Source of the DNA: Verrucomicrobiales bacterium
GTDB lineage: Bacteria; Verrucomicrobiota; Verrucomicrobiia; Verrucomicrobiales; DEV007
DNA: 64,000 nt
Assembly (NCBI GenBank): GCA_029212615.1
Contig: JARGPJ010000001.1
Location: forward strand, 1-64,000
Direction: 5' to 3'
Positions 1-9,697 of this stretch are shown here, piece by piece. The stretch's first letter is position 1. Each line of letters begins with the position of its first letter. The notes beneath the pieces are model-generated. The model saw only the letters and a list, made by a program, of their open reading frames with translations, ran no database searches and had not been told where the DNA came from. Both the position numbers and the translations under genes were made by a program.

Positions 1-231
1 CAATTGAAATACTCGGCTCGATTTTTCTTAAAGATCATTATCTCGTCAGGCTCGTAAGAACTGTCAGAGTTACCCTCTTTCGGGCGGGCGGTGAATCTAC
101 GCGGTATTTTCAGAGGTTCAAGCCTTTAAGATACAAGTTTTCAATATTGCTGTGTTAGTCGGCTTATTTGGTGAGCGATTTTAAATCATAATAGCCTCAT
201 TTATTTTTGTAAATACCTTATTAGCAGCCAG
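1..231. other. Left-edge stretch without a confident gene
   Basis: Short open stretches run off the left edge in more than one frame, including about 50 open codons on the plus strand and about 40 on the minus strand. None has a clear start, ribosome binding site or recognisable motif. The sequence is fairly AT-rich towards position 180. A gene end outside the window could reach in here, but this cannot be decided from what is visible. Confidence 0.4.
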
Positions 232-654
232 TTATGAATCTTGCCCCAGGTTGCCTAAGAATATGAGATTATTAAGATGTCCGTTATAAATAGTTCGTTT
301 TAGAGGGCGATTCCTAACGGATGGCAGGATAATTGATGCAGAGTCGGGTTCTTTTTCAGGGCTATCCTCAGCAAAGTAAGACGGCGGAAATTGAATTAAC
401 CCGAGTTCTTCGAGCACAATCCCGGTATGAATACGGCCATTTTCCCTGAACCGGGAAGAATTGAAATCAATGAGAAGCCGGTTTCCGGGGTGGGGCGAAT
501 GGTGAGCTTCTCCGCATGACGACGGCGGTTTGGGCGGCTGAGGCTCACTTTTTGAAAGGTGAGTATCCGGGGAGGGGACGGGATCGCATTGCTCAGGAGT
601 CGATATCGAACTGTTTTTTGCCGCCGGATCAGGGGAAGTGGATTGTTCACTCAT
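232..654 (-). CDS. Possible small hypothetical protein, divergent from ilvD
   Basis: This is an open frame of about 140 residues if the ATG at 654 is used (an in-frame ATG at 669 is the alternative). The N-terminal third is rich in Ser, Pro and Glu. The second half is more ordinary, with a segment resembling a folded region (IDFNSSRFRENG, then ELGLIQFPPSYF). No family is recognised and no transmembrane segment or signal peptide is seen. It sits head to head with ilvD with about 120 bases between starts. The ribosome binding site is poor. The frame continues far upstream, antisense to ilvD, and that part is surely not coding. It may be a real lineage-specific protein or a chance frame. Confidence 0.3.
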   Translation of the reverse strand: MSEQSTSPDPAAKNSSISTPEQCDPVPSPDTHLSKSEPQPPKPPSSCGEAHHSPHPGNRLLIDFNSSRFRENGRIHTGIVLEELGLIQFPPSYFAEDSPEKEPDSASIILPSVRNRPLKRTIYNGHLNNLIFLGNLGQDS

Positions 655-774
655 CCTGAAACGGGCCATCTCTCCACGTTTAGAAAGCAATCGAAACGGA
701 TTTTGTCCCGGTTCTGGAAGCAAAATCTTAAATTGGGACGTTGCGTCCATTCTCATCGAGACCGAGAATCGAAC

Positions 775-2463
775 ATGTCTCAGACCTCCCCTGCCGCTTC
801 TTTGAACTGGAACTCCCGCTCGCTGACTTCGGGCTGGCAACGTGGCATCAATGCCTTCTACTGGGGACTGGGGTTTTCCCCTGAGGATTTTGAGAAAGCC
901 CAGATCGGTATCGGCACCCCTCTGCTCGATGGAAATCTCTGTAACCTTCACGCCCACGAACTCGCAACACTCATTCGCGAGGGGTGTCACGAAGCAGGGT
1001 TGATTGGCTTTCCTTTCGGCGTCTCGCCGGTGAGTGACAACATCACTCAGGGACACGAGGGCGGGAGCGCCTCCCTGCCTTCCCGCAACCACATTGCCAA
1101 TGGTACTGAAATGGTTTGCACCGCGCACTGCTACGACGCGATTGTCGGCCTACACCATTGCGACAAAAACGGCCCTGGATTCGCGATGGCCATGGCCCGG
1201 ACCAACTACCCGGGTCTCATTGTCAACGGAGGCTCCATCCTGCCCGGCTGCCACAAGGGGCACGACACCACAATTCTGGATGTCTATGATGCAGCCGCAA
1301 AGGCGGCAAACGGCTCGATGGACTATGAGGAATCCGAGCAGATCATCCGGACCGCGTGCCCGGGGGCCGGCGGCTGTGGAATCGCTGCTTCGTTCAACAC
1401 CTGGGGCGTCACGATGGAGGCGATTGGACTCAGTCTGCCGGACACCTCCTCGCGACCCGCAGTGGCGGAGGAAAAACGCGACGAATGTCGCCGCGTCGGC
1501 GCAGCGCTTCGCCTCCTTCTCGAGCGAAACATCCGTCCCCGCGACATTCTCACCCGCACCGCCTTCGTTAATGCCACGACCACGCTTGCGGCGATGGGCG
1601 GATCGACCAATGGAATCCTCCACATTCTGGCACTCGCCCGGGAGGCCGGAGTCGACTTCACCCTGCGGGACATCCAGGCAGTTTGCCGGAAGACCCCCGT
1701 CCTCTGCAACTTCGCTCCGCGCGGCAGCGGGACAATGAACGATCTCCATCGCCTCGGTGGCACTTCGGTGCTGTTGCGCCATCTCCTCGATGGCGGCTGG
1801 CTCGACGGCAGTTGTCTCACTGTCACCGGAAAAACCCTCGCGGAGAACCTTGCTTCAGCCTCTCCCGTGCCCGGGGATCAATCCTTGATTGCCCCGCTCG
1901 ATGCGCCCTTCAAAGACTACGCAGACATTCAGATCTGTTTCGGAAATGTCGCGCCCGACGGCGTGGTTTTCAAAGTTTCCTCGCTCGATAATCCACGCTT
2001 CGAGGGGACCGCGATCTGCTTTGATGATTCCCGCGACGTTCACGAGGCGGCGGCTGAAGGACGAATTAAACCGGGCCATGTTGTCGTGATTCGTGGCTGT
2101 GGTCCGGTCGCCTCCGGTATGCCCGAGGTCCACGTCGCCAGTGCCGCCCTTGCCGTTCCGGAGTTGAAAGGGAAAGTCGCCCTGCTCTCTGACACTCGCG
2201 TCTCAGGCGTATCGGGAGGAGCCGTCGGTGTTCATTGCGCCCCCGAGGCAGCTGTCGGTGGACCGATCGCTGCGATGCGGGATGGAGACCCGATCATCTT
2301 TGACCTCCTCGCTGGCACCATCCACGTCGAGGCAGATCTTGACTCGCCGGAGCGGCTCACGAAGACCTCGACACCGCGTCACAAACGAGGCTACCTCGCT
2401 GATTTCGCCTCGACCGTCAGCCAGGCGAGCGAAGGGTGTGTGAGTCGCTGGGTTGTGGAGTAG
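775..2463 (+). CDS. ilvD: Dihydroxy-acid dehydratase (IlvD/Edd family)
   Basis: IlvD removes water from 2,3-dihydroxy acids to give 2-keto acids, the third step of valine and isoleucine synthesis, in the cytoplasm with an Fe-S cluster. The 562-residue length is normal for the family. The three cysteine positions are present: Cys56 in LCNLHAHEL, Cys129 in HHCDKNGPG and Cys201 in PGAGGCGIAASFNTW. GGSTN and the C-terminal SDTRVSG..GG..GVHCAPEAA..GP block with its catalytic serine are also seen. The usual ACGGMYTAN is altered to GCGIAASFN, so this is a divergent member. An IlvD/Edd sugar-acid dehydratase role cannot be excluded. The frame extends upstream to 559, but ATG 775 begins the conserved protein. 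No other ilv genes are nearby. Confidence 0.85.
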   Translation: MSQTSPAASLNWNSRSLTSGWQRGINAFYWGLGFSPEDFEKAQIGIGTPLLDGNLCNLHAHELATLIREGCHEAGLIGFPFGVSPVSDNITQGHEGGSASLPSRNHIANGTEMVCTAHCYDAIVGLHHCDKNGPGFAMAMARTNYPGLIVNGGSILPGCHKGHDTTILDVYDAAAKAANGSMDYEESEQIIRTACPGAGGCGIAASFNTWGVTMEAIGLSLPDTSSRPAVAEEKRDECRRVGAALRLLLERNIRPRDILTRTAFVNATTTLAAMGGSTNGILHILALAREAGVDFTLRDIQAVCRKTPVLCNFAPRGSGTMNDLHRLGGTSVLLRHLLDGGWLDGSCLTVTGKTLAENLASASPVPGDQSLIAPLDAPFKDYADIQICFGNVAPDGVVFKVSSLDNPRFEGTAICFDDSRDVHEAAAEGRIKPGHVVVIRGCGPVASGMPEVHVASAALAVPELKGKVALLSDTRVSGVSGGAVGVHCAPEAAVGGPIAAMRDGDPIIFDLLAGTIHVEADLDSPERLTKTSTPRHKRGYLADFASTVSQASEGCVSRWVVE

Positions 2464-2620
2464 AGAGGGCCCTTCATGCTCTCGTGGCACCATTGGGCTC
2501 AAACGCCCAAATGCAATAAGCTCGCATTAGATGGGCGCTCAGTTAAGGTTTCGGGTTCAATTGACCTGCGTCCCAAAAGTGAGACGTGCGTAAACTGAAG
2601 TTTTGCCTCAGAACAGAGAG

Positions 2621-2887
2621 TCCCGCGTCCACGGAAAAGAGAAGCAGATTCAGCGTAGAGAAGATCATCGGTCCGATGGAGAGAGCACCGTGAAAGCAGT
2701 GTGTGCGAAGCACAACATCAGCGACGCGACCTTTTACAACTGGAAGCGTAAGTATGGCGGCATGGATGTTGAGGAGGCACGACGACTGCGAGCGCTCGAA
2801 GACGAGAACGGGCGCCTGAAGCGTCTCGTGGCAGATCTCACCGTTCAGAACCAGATCCTCAAGGAGGTAAAATTAAAAAAATGGTAA
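2621..2887 (+). pseudogene. IS3-family transposase orfA, frameshifted near the N-terminus
   Basis: OrfA is the helix-turn-helix and leucine-zipper half of the IS3 transposase. Residues of the expected N-terminus (TEKRSRFSVEKIIG) are read in one frame from about 2630 to 2690. The rest (STVKAVCAKHNIS, ATFYNWKRKYGGM, LEDENGRLKRLVADL) is read in another frame after 2685, so a frameshift or small deletion near 2683-2692 has split it. The 3' end is intact and ends in KKW, typical of the family. An upstream ATG in the right frame was not found, so the start is uncertain. Confidence 0.7.
2862..2881 (+). promoter_or_regulatory. Programmed -1 frameshift signal of the IS3 transposase
   Basis: Seven A residues at 2875-2881 form the slippery heptamer A AAA AAA in the orfA reading frame. 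A strong Shine-Dalgarno-like AGGAGG at 2862-2867 lies eight bases upstream, and orfB continues in the -1 frame. IS3 elements use this arrangement to make the OrfAB fusion. It is still intact although the surrounding genes are broken. An ATG at 2881 could also start orfB on its own. Confidence 0.65.
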
Positions 2888-3786
2888 GCTCGTCGGCCAA
2901 GCGTCGAGCCGTGACGTTTGCCGTCGAAGAGGGCCTGGGATGTTCGGCAGTCGCCTGTCGGGCTCTTGGGTTGCCCCGATCGACTTATTACCGCGTAAGT
3001 CAGATCAGTGAAGAGTTCCCTTGAGATGCAAAAAGAGATCCTCCGGTTGAGCCAGAAGCATCCAAGATACGGCTACCGTCGCATGACGGCGATGATGCGA
3101 AGAGATGGATACAAGATCAACGAGAAGCGAGTGCTTCGCGTCCGTCGTGAAGCTGGGTTCAAGGTTCGCAAAAAGCAGCGCCGAGCCCGGCGAGTCGGGC
3201 TTTCGACCGCGCGCAGAAGGAAGGCTGCGAACCGGGGTGATGTCTGGAGCTGGGACTTCGTGACTGACCAGACCGCTAATGGAAGCCACTTTCGGATACT
3301 CACTTTAATCGACGAACACACCCGTGAGTGTCTAGCGACTCACGCGAGTTGGTCAATCCGAGCCGTCGATGTGATCACCATCATCGAGGTGGCCATTGAG
3401 CGCTATGGCGCTCCGAAGCATATTCGCAGTGACAACGGGCCGGAGTTCATCGCCTATGCAGTTCAGGATTGGCTCAAGGATCTGGAGATCAAGATCCTCT
3501 ACATCAAAAGTTCGGTTCGCCCCGGGAGAACGCCTACATCAAAAACTTCCCCGATAAGCTACCTGAAGAACTCTTGAGCCCTGAGATATTCAGATCGCTA
3601 CGTGAAGGCTCAGATTATTCTGGACGAAAACAAGCGAAACAGCTTGCCGGGATATCAAACACCCTCCGAGTTCGCAGCCAGCTGCGAAATTCCGCATTGG
3701 CCTTCGGGCTCTGCTCCATTTCGCAGCGCAAACACCAATCCGTAGTCTCCTACCGAAACACAACCCCGGCAGAACTTCACTTTTGA
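2881..3786 (+). pseudogene. IS3-family transposase orfB (DDE integrase domain), multiply frameshifted
   Basis: OrfB is the catalytic DDE half of the transposase. It can be followed through four frame segments: a start at 2881 reading KRRAVTFAVEE and LPRSTYYRVS and stopping near 3024; HPRYGYRRM, WSWDFVTD and RSDNGPEF from 3008 to about 3515; GSPRENAYI, LPEELLSPEIFRSLRE from about 3508 to 3605; and AQIILDEN then LPGYQTPSEFAAS from about 3608 to 3690. The three acidic residues (WDF, SDNGPEF, REN) survive but sit in different frames. About ten codons around the usual RPH..LGY region look lost. It cannot make an active enzyme. Confidence 0.75.
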
Positions 3787-3792
3787 TCTATC

Positions 3793-4008
3793 TCATTTCA
3801 GAAATCAGATCAATAGAACCTGACTGTCTCTCGACTATCTAATCGTCAGCCGACGGCACTACCTCCCCGCCCAAGTGAAGCTGCTCAATTCCGGGGACTG
3901 AGCGCCTTACCGGCTTACCCGCCCCCGCAACGATCCACTTTCCCGCCGACGAAAAGGATCCGCCGACGAGCCTCAAGCACCCGCTCAACTTTAGAGTTGG
4001 GACTATGC
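3793..4008. other. Intergenic stretch between the IS remnant and acnA
   Basis: About 215 bases between the right end of the dead insertion element and the aconitase stop codon. Nothing recognisable was seen: no strong hairpin with a T run and no gene on either strand. Confidence 0.5.
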
Positions 4009-6861
4009 CTAACCCGCAATGATCTGCTCCAATACATACGGCAGGATCCCGCCGGCATTGTAGTAGTCCACCTCGGCAGGTGTATCGAGACGCACCTTCA
4101 GCGGAACCTCAATCGTCGTTCCATCACTCCCGTGCGCCACCAGCGTAGCCGTCTGCATCGGCTTCAGCTCACCGGCGATACCCACGATGTCGAAGGTCGC
4201 ATCCACGAGAGCTTTAACCTTCTCGTAGTCCGCCTTGTCGACGAAGTTCAATGGCAGGACACCCATGCCAATCAGGTTGGAACGGTGAATCCGCTCAAAG
4301 GACTTGGTCACAACGGCTTTTACCCCGAGAAGACGCGTTCCCTTCGCGGCCCAGTCACGACTTGATCCCATGCCGTAATCATCGCCACCAATGACGACGA
4401 GCGGAGTACCTTCACTCTGATACGCCATGCAGGCGTTGTAGATAAAAGTTGGCTTGGCGCTGCCGAAGGCTTCGATCGCGGTGTCGGGTGCAGGCACTTC
4501 TTCACTACCGAAATACTGCGTGTATCCGCCTTCAATACCGGGGCACATGAGGTTTTTGATGCGAACGTTCGCAAAGGTTCCGCGAGTCATGACGCGATCA
4601 TTTCCGCGACGTGCGCCGTAGGAGTTGAAGGACGCCTTTTCAACGCCGTTCTCAAGGAGGTACTGCCCCGCGGGTGAAGTGTCCTTGATTGCTCCGGCAG
4701 GGGAAATGTGGTCGGTGGTGACGGAGTCACCGAAGATACCGAGCGGACGGGCGCCGACGATGTCTTCGCTGGCACCTTCTTTGGTGTCGAAGAAAGGAGG
4801 TGACTGCACGTAGGTCGAAGCGTCGTCCCAGGTGTAAGTCGCGCCGGTGGAACCTTTGATTTCGCCCCACTTCGGGTTGGCAGTATCAACGTTTCCGTAG
4901 AGCTTCTGGTAGACCTCAGGCTTTAGCGCTGCATCGAGCTGCTCGCGGACCTCTGCCTGTGTGGGCCAGAGATCAGCAAGAAAGACAGGTTCACCATTCG
5001 CATCCGTTCCGAGGGGTTCGGTTGTGAGATCGAGGTCGACGCGCCCCGCAAGAGCGTAGGCGACGACGAGTGGTGGCGACATGAGGAAATTCGCTTTGAT
5101 CGAACCGTGGACGCGGGCTTCGAAGTTCCGGTTTCCGGAAAGGACCGACGCACAGACGAGATCACCTTCTTTGATCGCCCCTTCGATGGCGGGATGAAGC
5201 GGCCCTGAGTTTCCGATACAAGTGGTGCAACCGTAGCCGACTGTCTCGAAGCCGAGTTGATCGAGCTCAGTCTGAAGACCGGTCGCCTCGAGGTAATCAG
5301 TGACAACACGGGAGCCGGGTCCAAGGGAAGTCTTCACGAAAGGAGCAACGGTCAGGCCGCGTTCATTGGCTTTCTTCGCGACGAGTCCGGCCGCAAGCAT
5401 GACGCTGGGGTTGGACGTGTTCGTGCAGCTCGTGATCGCAGCGATGAGCACCGATCCATGCTGGATCCGGGTATCGATGGGCTCAAAAGCTTCTCTCGTC
5501 AGGATCGAGTTCGGAGCGGGTCGATTGGAGGTCATTTCGACCTTGTCCCTGGGTGCTCCCGGCTCGACAGACTCCAGGAGCGATCCGACCGCCCAACCGG
5601 CCGGGTCGGGCATGGTAACGGAAACGCTCAGGTCCCGCTTTTCATCAGGGAGACCGAATCCACCGTCTGCGGTCGAGGCGGAGAAGAGAGAGTCAAACTT
5701 CTCGCCCAACTCGGGAACATCGATACGGTCCTGGGGACGCTTCGGTCCAGCGACGGCGGGAACGATCGTCGCCAGGTCCAATTCGAGAAGGTCGGTGTAG
5801 TCGCACTGATCCTTCTCAGGGATACCGAAGAGGCCTTGAGCTTTGTAGTAGTTTTCGACAGTGGTGCAGAGCTCCTCGGAACGCCCGGTGCCGCGAAGGT
5901 AGTTGATGGTTTCCTCATCGACAGGGAAGAATCCCATCGTGGCGCCATACTCAGGAGCCATGTTCGCAATCGTGGCACGATCAGGAAGAGAAAGCGCTCT
6001 CGCCCCGGGGCCGAAAAACTCGACGAACTTCCCGACAACGCCATGGGCGCGAAGCATCTCGGTGACTCGAAGGGTGAGGTCGGTCGCGGTAACGCCTTCG
6101 GCAAGGGAACCGTGGAGGTAAACACCCACCACTTCAGGGACGAGAAAAGTGACAGGCTGACCGAGCATTCCCGCCTCGGCTTCGATACCGCCAACCCCCC
6201 ATCCGACAACGCCGACACCGTTGATCATCGTGGTGTGGGAGTCGGTTCCGACGAGAGTGTCGGGGTAATAGACGCCATCTTTAGAAAGGACACCTTTAGC
6301 AAGGTATTCGAGATTTACCTGGTGAACGATTCCAATGCCCGGAGGAACCACGGAAAAAGTATCGAAGGCCTGCTGCCCCCATTTGAGGAACTCATAACGT
6401 TCCCGGTTACGAATAAACTCAATCTCCATGTTACGGTCGAGGGCGGACTGGGAACCAGCAAAATCCACCTGCACCGAGTGGTCAACCACGAGGTCAACCG
6501 GAACAAGAGGCTCAACCTTGGCGGCTTCAGCACCGCGGGCAACGGCGGCGTCGCGCATGGCGGCAACATCGACGAGAAGAGGCACGCCGGTGAAATCCTG
6601 AAGGACAATGCGGGCGACCGTGAAAGGGATTTCGTATTCCCCTGGAGATTTGGCGTTCCATCCCGCAAGATTCTTAACGTCGTCTTCGCTGACCTTGCGA
6701 CCGTCGACATTTCGGAGAACCGATTCGAGAACGATTCGAATACTGACAGGGAGACGGCTTAGATCAGGGGCAATTCCGGCTTCGGCGAGAGCGGGAAGAG
6801 AGTAATATTTGCCCTCGGCTCCGGAGCCGGTAGTGAAAGATCTTACAACGTCTAAACTCAT
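4009..6861 (-). CDS. acnA: Aconitate hydratase A
   Basis: Aconitase interconverts citrate and isocitrate in the TCA cycle. The 950-residue protein has the layout of the bacterial AcnA/IRP1 class, somewhat longer than the usual 890-900. The 4Fe-4S ligands are visible: Cys479 in SCTNTSNP and Cys545 and Cys548 in [21 protein letters not shown] in the N-terminal half and [13 protein letters not shown] and [16 protein letters not shown] in the swivelling C-terminal domain are also present. The ATG at 6861 (MSLDVVRSF) is chosen because the family similarity begins there; the frame runs upstream to 6957 without family resemblance. It is a single gene with about 320 bases of non-coding DNA upstream. 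Confidence 0.95.
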   Translation of the reverse strand: MSLDVVRSFTTGSGAEGKYYSLPALAEAGIAPDLSRLPVSIRIVLESVLRNVDGRKVSEDDVKNLAGWNAKSPGEYEIPFTVARIVLQDFTGVPLLVDVAAMRDAAVARGAEAAKVEPLVPVDLVVDHSVQVDFAGSQSALDRNMEIEFIRNRERYEFLKWGQQAFDTFSVVPPGIGIVHQVNLEYLAKGVLSKDGVYYPDTLVGTDSHTTMINGVGVVGWGVGGIEAEAGMLGQPVTFLVPEVVGVYLHGSLAEGVTATDLTLRVTEMLRAHGVVGKFVEFFGPGARALSLPDRATIANMAPEYGATMGFFPVDEETINYLRGTGRSEELCTTVENYYKAQGLFGIPEKDQCDYTDLLELDLATIVPAVAGPKRPQDRIDVPELGEKFDSLFSASTADGGFGLPDEKRDLSVSVTMPDPAGWAVGSLLESVEPGAPRDKVEMTSNRPAPNSILTREAFEPIDTRIQHGSVLIAAITSCTNTSNPSVMLAAGLVAKKANERGLTVAPFVKTSLGPGSRVVTDYLEATGLQTELDQLGFETVGYGCTTCIGNSGPLHPAIEGAIKEGDLVCASVLSGNRNFEARVHGSIKANFLMSPPLVVAYALAGRVDLDLTTEPLGTDANGEPVFLADLWPTQAEVREQLDAALKPEVYQKLYGNVDTANPKWGEIKGSTGATYTWDDASTYVQSPPFFDTKEGASEDIVGARPLGIFGDSVTTDHISPAGAIKDTSPAGQYLLENGVEKASFNSYGARRGNDRVMTRGTFANVRIKNLMCPGIEGGYTQYFGSEEVPAPDTAIEAFGSAKPTFIYNACMAYQSEGTPLVVIGGDDYGMGSSRDWAAKGTRLLGVKAVVTKSFERIHRSNLIGMGVLPLNFVDKADYEKVKALVDATFDIVGIAGELKPMQTATLVAHGSDGTTIEVPLKVRLDTPAEVDYYNAGGILPYVLEQIIAG

Positions 6862-7183
6862 CTTGGTCAGGTAATTTTCGGAGAGTAAACAGGGTTGAGT
6901 CGGTGACCTCACCCTGTTGGGTCCAGAGCGTTTTTGCTCCGGCTTATTTCGGGCCATCTGTACGATACGAAGCCTTGTGTTTCAAGGTTCCATTCTCGCA
7001 AAAAGCGGGCCGAACGGGATCAGTTTTGGCTGTTTGATCCCGGATGTCGGGGCTTTCGGGTGGATGCAGAAAGGATAGCAACCGCTCCAGGCCGCCAATT
7101 TCAGCGATTCCCGGAACGAAGGCGAAGAAAAGGCATCCGCGGCCCTCCGGTGTCCTTCCGGAAGGAATCTCAACCTCAGGACA
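6862..7183. other. Upstream region of acnA
   Basis: About 320 bases with no convincing gene. It should hold the acnA promoter on the minus strand, but no confident -35/-10 pair could be picked by eye. Short open frames on both strands here lack ribosome binding sites and family similarity. Confidence 0.4.
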
Positions 7184-7216
7184 CAAAAAAAGCCCGGATC
7201 ACACCGGGCCTTTTTA
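7184..7216 (-). terminator. Rho-independent terminator downstream of the peroxiredoxin gene
   Basis: A perfect 6-bp GC stem (GCCCGG at 7192-7197, CCGGGC at 7204-7209) has a six-base loop. On the minus strand it is followed by seven T residues (the A run at 7185-7191), and on the plus strand by CTTTTT. It lies 65 bases past the peroxiredoxin stop codon and probably ends that transcript. Its shape would also allow it to work in the other direction. Confidence 0.8.
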
Positions 7217-7280
7217 AAGATTCAGATCAGGAGCCGATCAGCGCAGAGCCTTCAATCCTCTGCCCCTCGACTCCCTCCCC

Positions 7281-7778
7281 TCACTGGGAAAGCTCACCGA
7301 GCTTCGCCTTGATCGCCTCGAAATCAGGGAGGTCACCCGGATTATCGCTGCTTTCGGCATATTGAATAACGCCGTCTTTATCGATGATGAAAGCAGAGCG
7401 CTTGGGAACACCGCCCATGTGGAGGTTCTTTGCCGGAAGAAAACTGTCGTAGGCAATGTCGTAAGCTTTGGCGACTTCGTGCTCGTAGTCACTCAGGAGC
7501 GTGATCTCAATCCCCTCTTTGTCTTTCCAGTTTTGCTGTGCAAAGGGGTTATCACCACTGATGCCGAACACCTTTGCGTTGAGGTCCGCGTACTCGCTGA
7601 GTTCGCTGGTGACGGAGCAAAACTCGGTCGTGCAGACGCCGGTGAAGGCCATCGGAACAAAAAGAAGAAGAACGCTGCCTTCGCCGGTCTGCTCACTGAG
7701 CTTGATGACTTCGGGGCCGTCAGCGCCGAGGGTGGTGAGTTCGAAATCGGGAGCGGTGGTGCCTACAGTGAGTGCCAT
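7281..7778 (-). CDS. Peroxiredoxin (AhpC/TSA family, AhpE-like)
   Basis: Peroxiredoxins reduce hydrogen peroxide and organic peroxides with a reactive cysteine in the cytoplasm. The 165-residue protein has the thioredoxin-fold order with the peroxidatic Cys49 in AFTGVCTTEFC. Cys54 follows five residues later and could act as partner. FGISGDNPFAQQNW and GVPKRSAFIIDKDG are typical of the family. There is no C-terminal resolving cysteine, which fits a 1-Cys or atypical enzyme of the AhpE type. It is transcribed alone and ends at a clear terminator. The reductant cannot be told from sequence. Confidence 0.88.
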   Translation of the reverse strand: MALTVGTTAPDFELTTLGADGPEVIKLSEQTGEGSVLLLFVPMAFTGVCTTEFCSVTSELSEYADLNAKVFGISGDNPFAQQNWKDKEGIEITLLSDYEHEVAKAYDIAYDSFLPAKNLHMGGVPKRSAFIIDKDGVIQYAESSDNPGDLPDFEAIKAKLGELSQ

Positions 7779-7865
7779 GATAATTGAATATGGGATTTAG
7801 TGATTAGAGGATAACGGTAAGGAAACGATTCCATGGGTCAAGGCTGATTCCCGATGGGAACGACG

Positions 7866-8777
7866 TCAATCAGCGGAAGAGAGCGCACATCGAAAACCGG
7901 TGTGCCCGGTCGAGGAATCCGGCGTGTTCTTCGTTCTCGCTGAATTCCGGTAGCGATTGCAGTAGGAATCGTGACAGAGGTAGGATCCCCCGCGAATGAC
8001 TCGCCCCGAGTCCGGACCGGCAAACCAGTCGGAAGTCCACTCCCATACATTCCCGACACAATGGTAGAGACCGTAGCCGTTCGCGCGGAAGCTCTTCGCC
8101 GGAGCCGTTCCGATATAGCCGTCCTCTCCCGTATCTTCCTGCGGAAACCGTCCCTGCCAGATATTGCAGCGATGCTTTCCCCCGGGCATGAGTTCATTCC
8201 CCCAGGGATAGATATTCTGCTCAAGTCCTCCCCGGGCCGCAAATTCCCACTCTGTTTCGGTAAGAAGGCGCTTTCCCATCCAGGAAGCATAGGCAAGCGC
8301 ATCATTCCACGAAACATGGACAACCGGATGATGCCCTATTTTTTTCAAATGGCTTCCCGGACCACCCGGCTTCCGCCAATCCGCCTTTTCAAGCCGCGCC
8401 CACCAGGCCGTGCCCTCAACCGCAACCAGCTGAACATGTTTGCGGTGTTGTTTCGGAATCTGGTTATGGAAAACAAAGGACCATCCGAACCGCTCGGCCT
8501 CGGTAACATACCCGGTCGCTTCGACAAAGGAGGCAAACTGCTCATTTGTAACCGTGGTCTGATCAACCCAGAATGGTGCAACCGTCGCCTCGCGAACCGG
8601 TCCCTCCCTGTCGCCCGGCCAGGTCTCGGGCCCTTCAGCCCCCATGAGAAAACTTCCGCCGGGGAGTTCAACCATCCCCTCCTTTGACCCTGCATCGACG
8701 GATCTCCCGATCCGGTGCGGAAATTCACTCGAATCCCGTGATCCTCCGGAAGGTGCGCAGCAGGATTTCCCGTCCAT
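7866..8777 (-). CDS. Formylglycine-generating enzyme (SUMF1/FGE family)
   Basis: FGE oxidises a cysteine in type I sulfatases to C-alpha-formylglycine, the residue they need for catalysis. The 303-residue protein starts with a cysteine-rich tail (CCAPSGG), then the FGE-sulfatase domain with LPGGSFLMG near residue 38, VSWNDALAYASWMGKRLLTETEWEFAARGG in the middle, and CVGNVWEWTSDW. Near the end, RGGSYLCHDSYCNRYR carries both active-site cysteines (Cys268, Cys273), followed by ARTKNTPDSS..GFRC. This is the true catalytic FGE type, not one of the many relatives lacking the pair. There is no signal peptide, so it should act in the cytoplasm. It starts 2 bases after the stop of the upstream membrane protein gene. 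A sulfatase with the target motif lies about 10 kb away. Confidence 0.92.
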   Translation of the reverse strand: MDGKSCCAPSGGSRDSSEFPHRIGRSVDAGSKEGMVELPGGSFLMGAEGPETWPGDREGPVREATVAPFWVDQTTVTNEQFASFVEATGYVTEAERFGWSFVFHNQIPKQHRKHVQLVAVEGTAWWARLEKADWRKPGGPGSHLKKIGHHPVVHVSWNDALAYASWMGKRLLTETEWEFAARGGLEQNIYPWGNELMPGGKHRCNIWQGRFPQEDTGEDGYIGTAPAKSFRANGYGLYHCVGNVWEWTSDWFAGPDSGRVIRGGSYLCHDSYCNRYRNSARTKNTPDSSTGHTGFRCALSSAD

Positions 8778-8779
8778 CG

Positions 8780-9466
8780 TTATGACTCCTCGTCGGCCGC
8801 CGTGGGAACTTTCGTTTCCACCACGAGCGTGTCTCCTTCGGTGTAAACCGCCGCAACTGAACCGATATTCCGGGCAATGGCATCAAGCTCCGGATCAAGC
8901 CGGAAAAAATCGAGGACAGCGTAACTGTCGATAAACTGCTTCGGAACATCGCCGACAACCGGACGAATATCTACAACCTTAAACGCAAGGGTTCGCGCAC
9001 GGAGTTCCGGCTTGAGAACAAAGGTCGCGTTAAGGTAATGGATGTCCTTTTTGATGAATCCTTTTCTCATCGGCTGAGCCATCTTCGCCACGATGCCCTG
9101 CGGCGAAATCCGCTCAATGAACGTCTGACCGCGAAAATCTTCCAGCTCGTCGATGCTCGCGATAAGAAGATTGAGATCCTTTGCCGTAAAAATAAGTCGC
9201 TCTGCCTTCCCGCCGGAGACGGCCTCGTCGATCTTCATCAGCTTGGCCTTCGCGGCAGCGGACTCCTCAGGAGTTGGCTCAAGGACCTTGATCACCGCCG
9301 GCTCCTCCTGAGTAAAGGTCGCAATTTCCTTCTGCTGATAGCGGCCGATCGTGGTGTAGAGAATGATGAGCCCTCCAAAGACGAGAACAATGGTGAACAA
9401 AATCGCGCACCCGGGATAGGGGGACGATTTCAGGCCGGGGTCAGTTGACGTTTCTCCTTCGGACAT
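8780..9466 (-). CDS. Membrane-anchored hypothetical protein, coupled to FGE
   Basis: The family is not recognised. The 228-residue protein has about 20 polar residues, then one strong membrane helix (about residues 20-41, CAILFTIVLVFGGLIILYT), and then a soluble domain of about 185 residues that should lie outside the membrane. That domain includes LIFTAKDLNLLIAS and RARTLAFKVVDIRPVVG. ATG 9466 is chosen because GGAGGAGG lies about 13 bases upstream and the helix then sits near the N-terminus; the frame itself runs to 9556. The next gene (FGE) begins two bases after its stop, so the two are probably translated from one message. A link with sulfatase maturation is only suggested by position. 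Confidence 0.75.
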   Translation of the reverse strand: MSEGETSTDPGLKSSPYPGCAILFTIVLVFGGLIILYTTIGRYQQKEIATFTQEEPAVIKVLEPTPEESAAAKAKLMKIDEAVSGGKAERLIFTAKDLNLLIASIDELEDFRGQTFIERISPQGIVAKMAQPMRKGFIKKDIHYLNATFVLKPELRARTLAFKVVDIRPVVGDVPKQFIDSYAVLDFFRLDPELDAIARNIGSVAAVYTEGDTLVVETKVPTAADEES

Positions 9467-9697
9467 GGCTGGACTTTGCCTCCTCCGGGAGGAAACGCAA
9501 AGGCCGATTTCTGACGAAAGCGCGACTTCATTGACGGGATCACCCCCGCCCCTCACGCGATCTGAGCCGTGATCCCTACAAGGCAGGTCAGAGGTAAAGT
9601 CGCGAGGCGAATCGCCGGCTCTCGATCACAGGCATCATAAAAAAATCGAAACGCTTTCCATGACGAGGGGTTTCTAAAAGCGAACCACCTGAAAATC

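Larger units (their letters stand above)
2562..3792 (+). mobile_element. Degenerate IS3-family insertion sequence (IS407-like group)
   Basis: The element carries a two-ORF transposase (orfA then orfB in the -1 frame) with typical IS3 protein motifs in order. At the left, bases near 2571-2584 (GCGTCCCAAAAGTG) and at the right, bases near 3774-3786 (ACTTCACTTTTG) share a short inverted match (CAAAAGTGA against TCACTTTTG). This could be the remains of terminal inverted repeats, so the ends are approximate. No target duplication was recognised. The element lies between ilvD and aconitase and interrupts nothing visible. Several frameshifts and an internal loss show that it is dead. Confidence 0.75.

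Noticed and set aside
559..774. Upstream in-frame extension of ilvD
   Set aside because: It adds 72 residues rich in Arg with no similarity to the family; ATG 775 gives the normal length.
5257..6762. A long open frame of about 500 codons on the plus strand, antisense to acnA
   Set aside because: It lies wholly inside a clearly conserved aconitase and its translation shows no domain, only repeated Gly/Arg/Asp composition expected from the opposite strand of a GC-rich gene.
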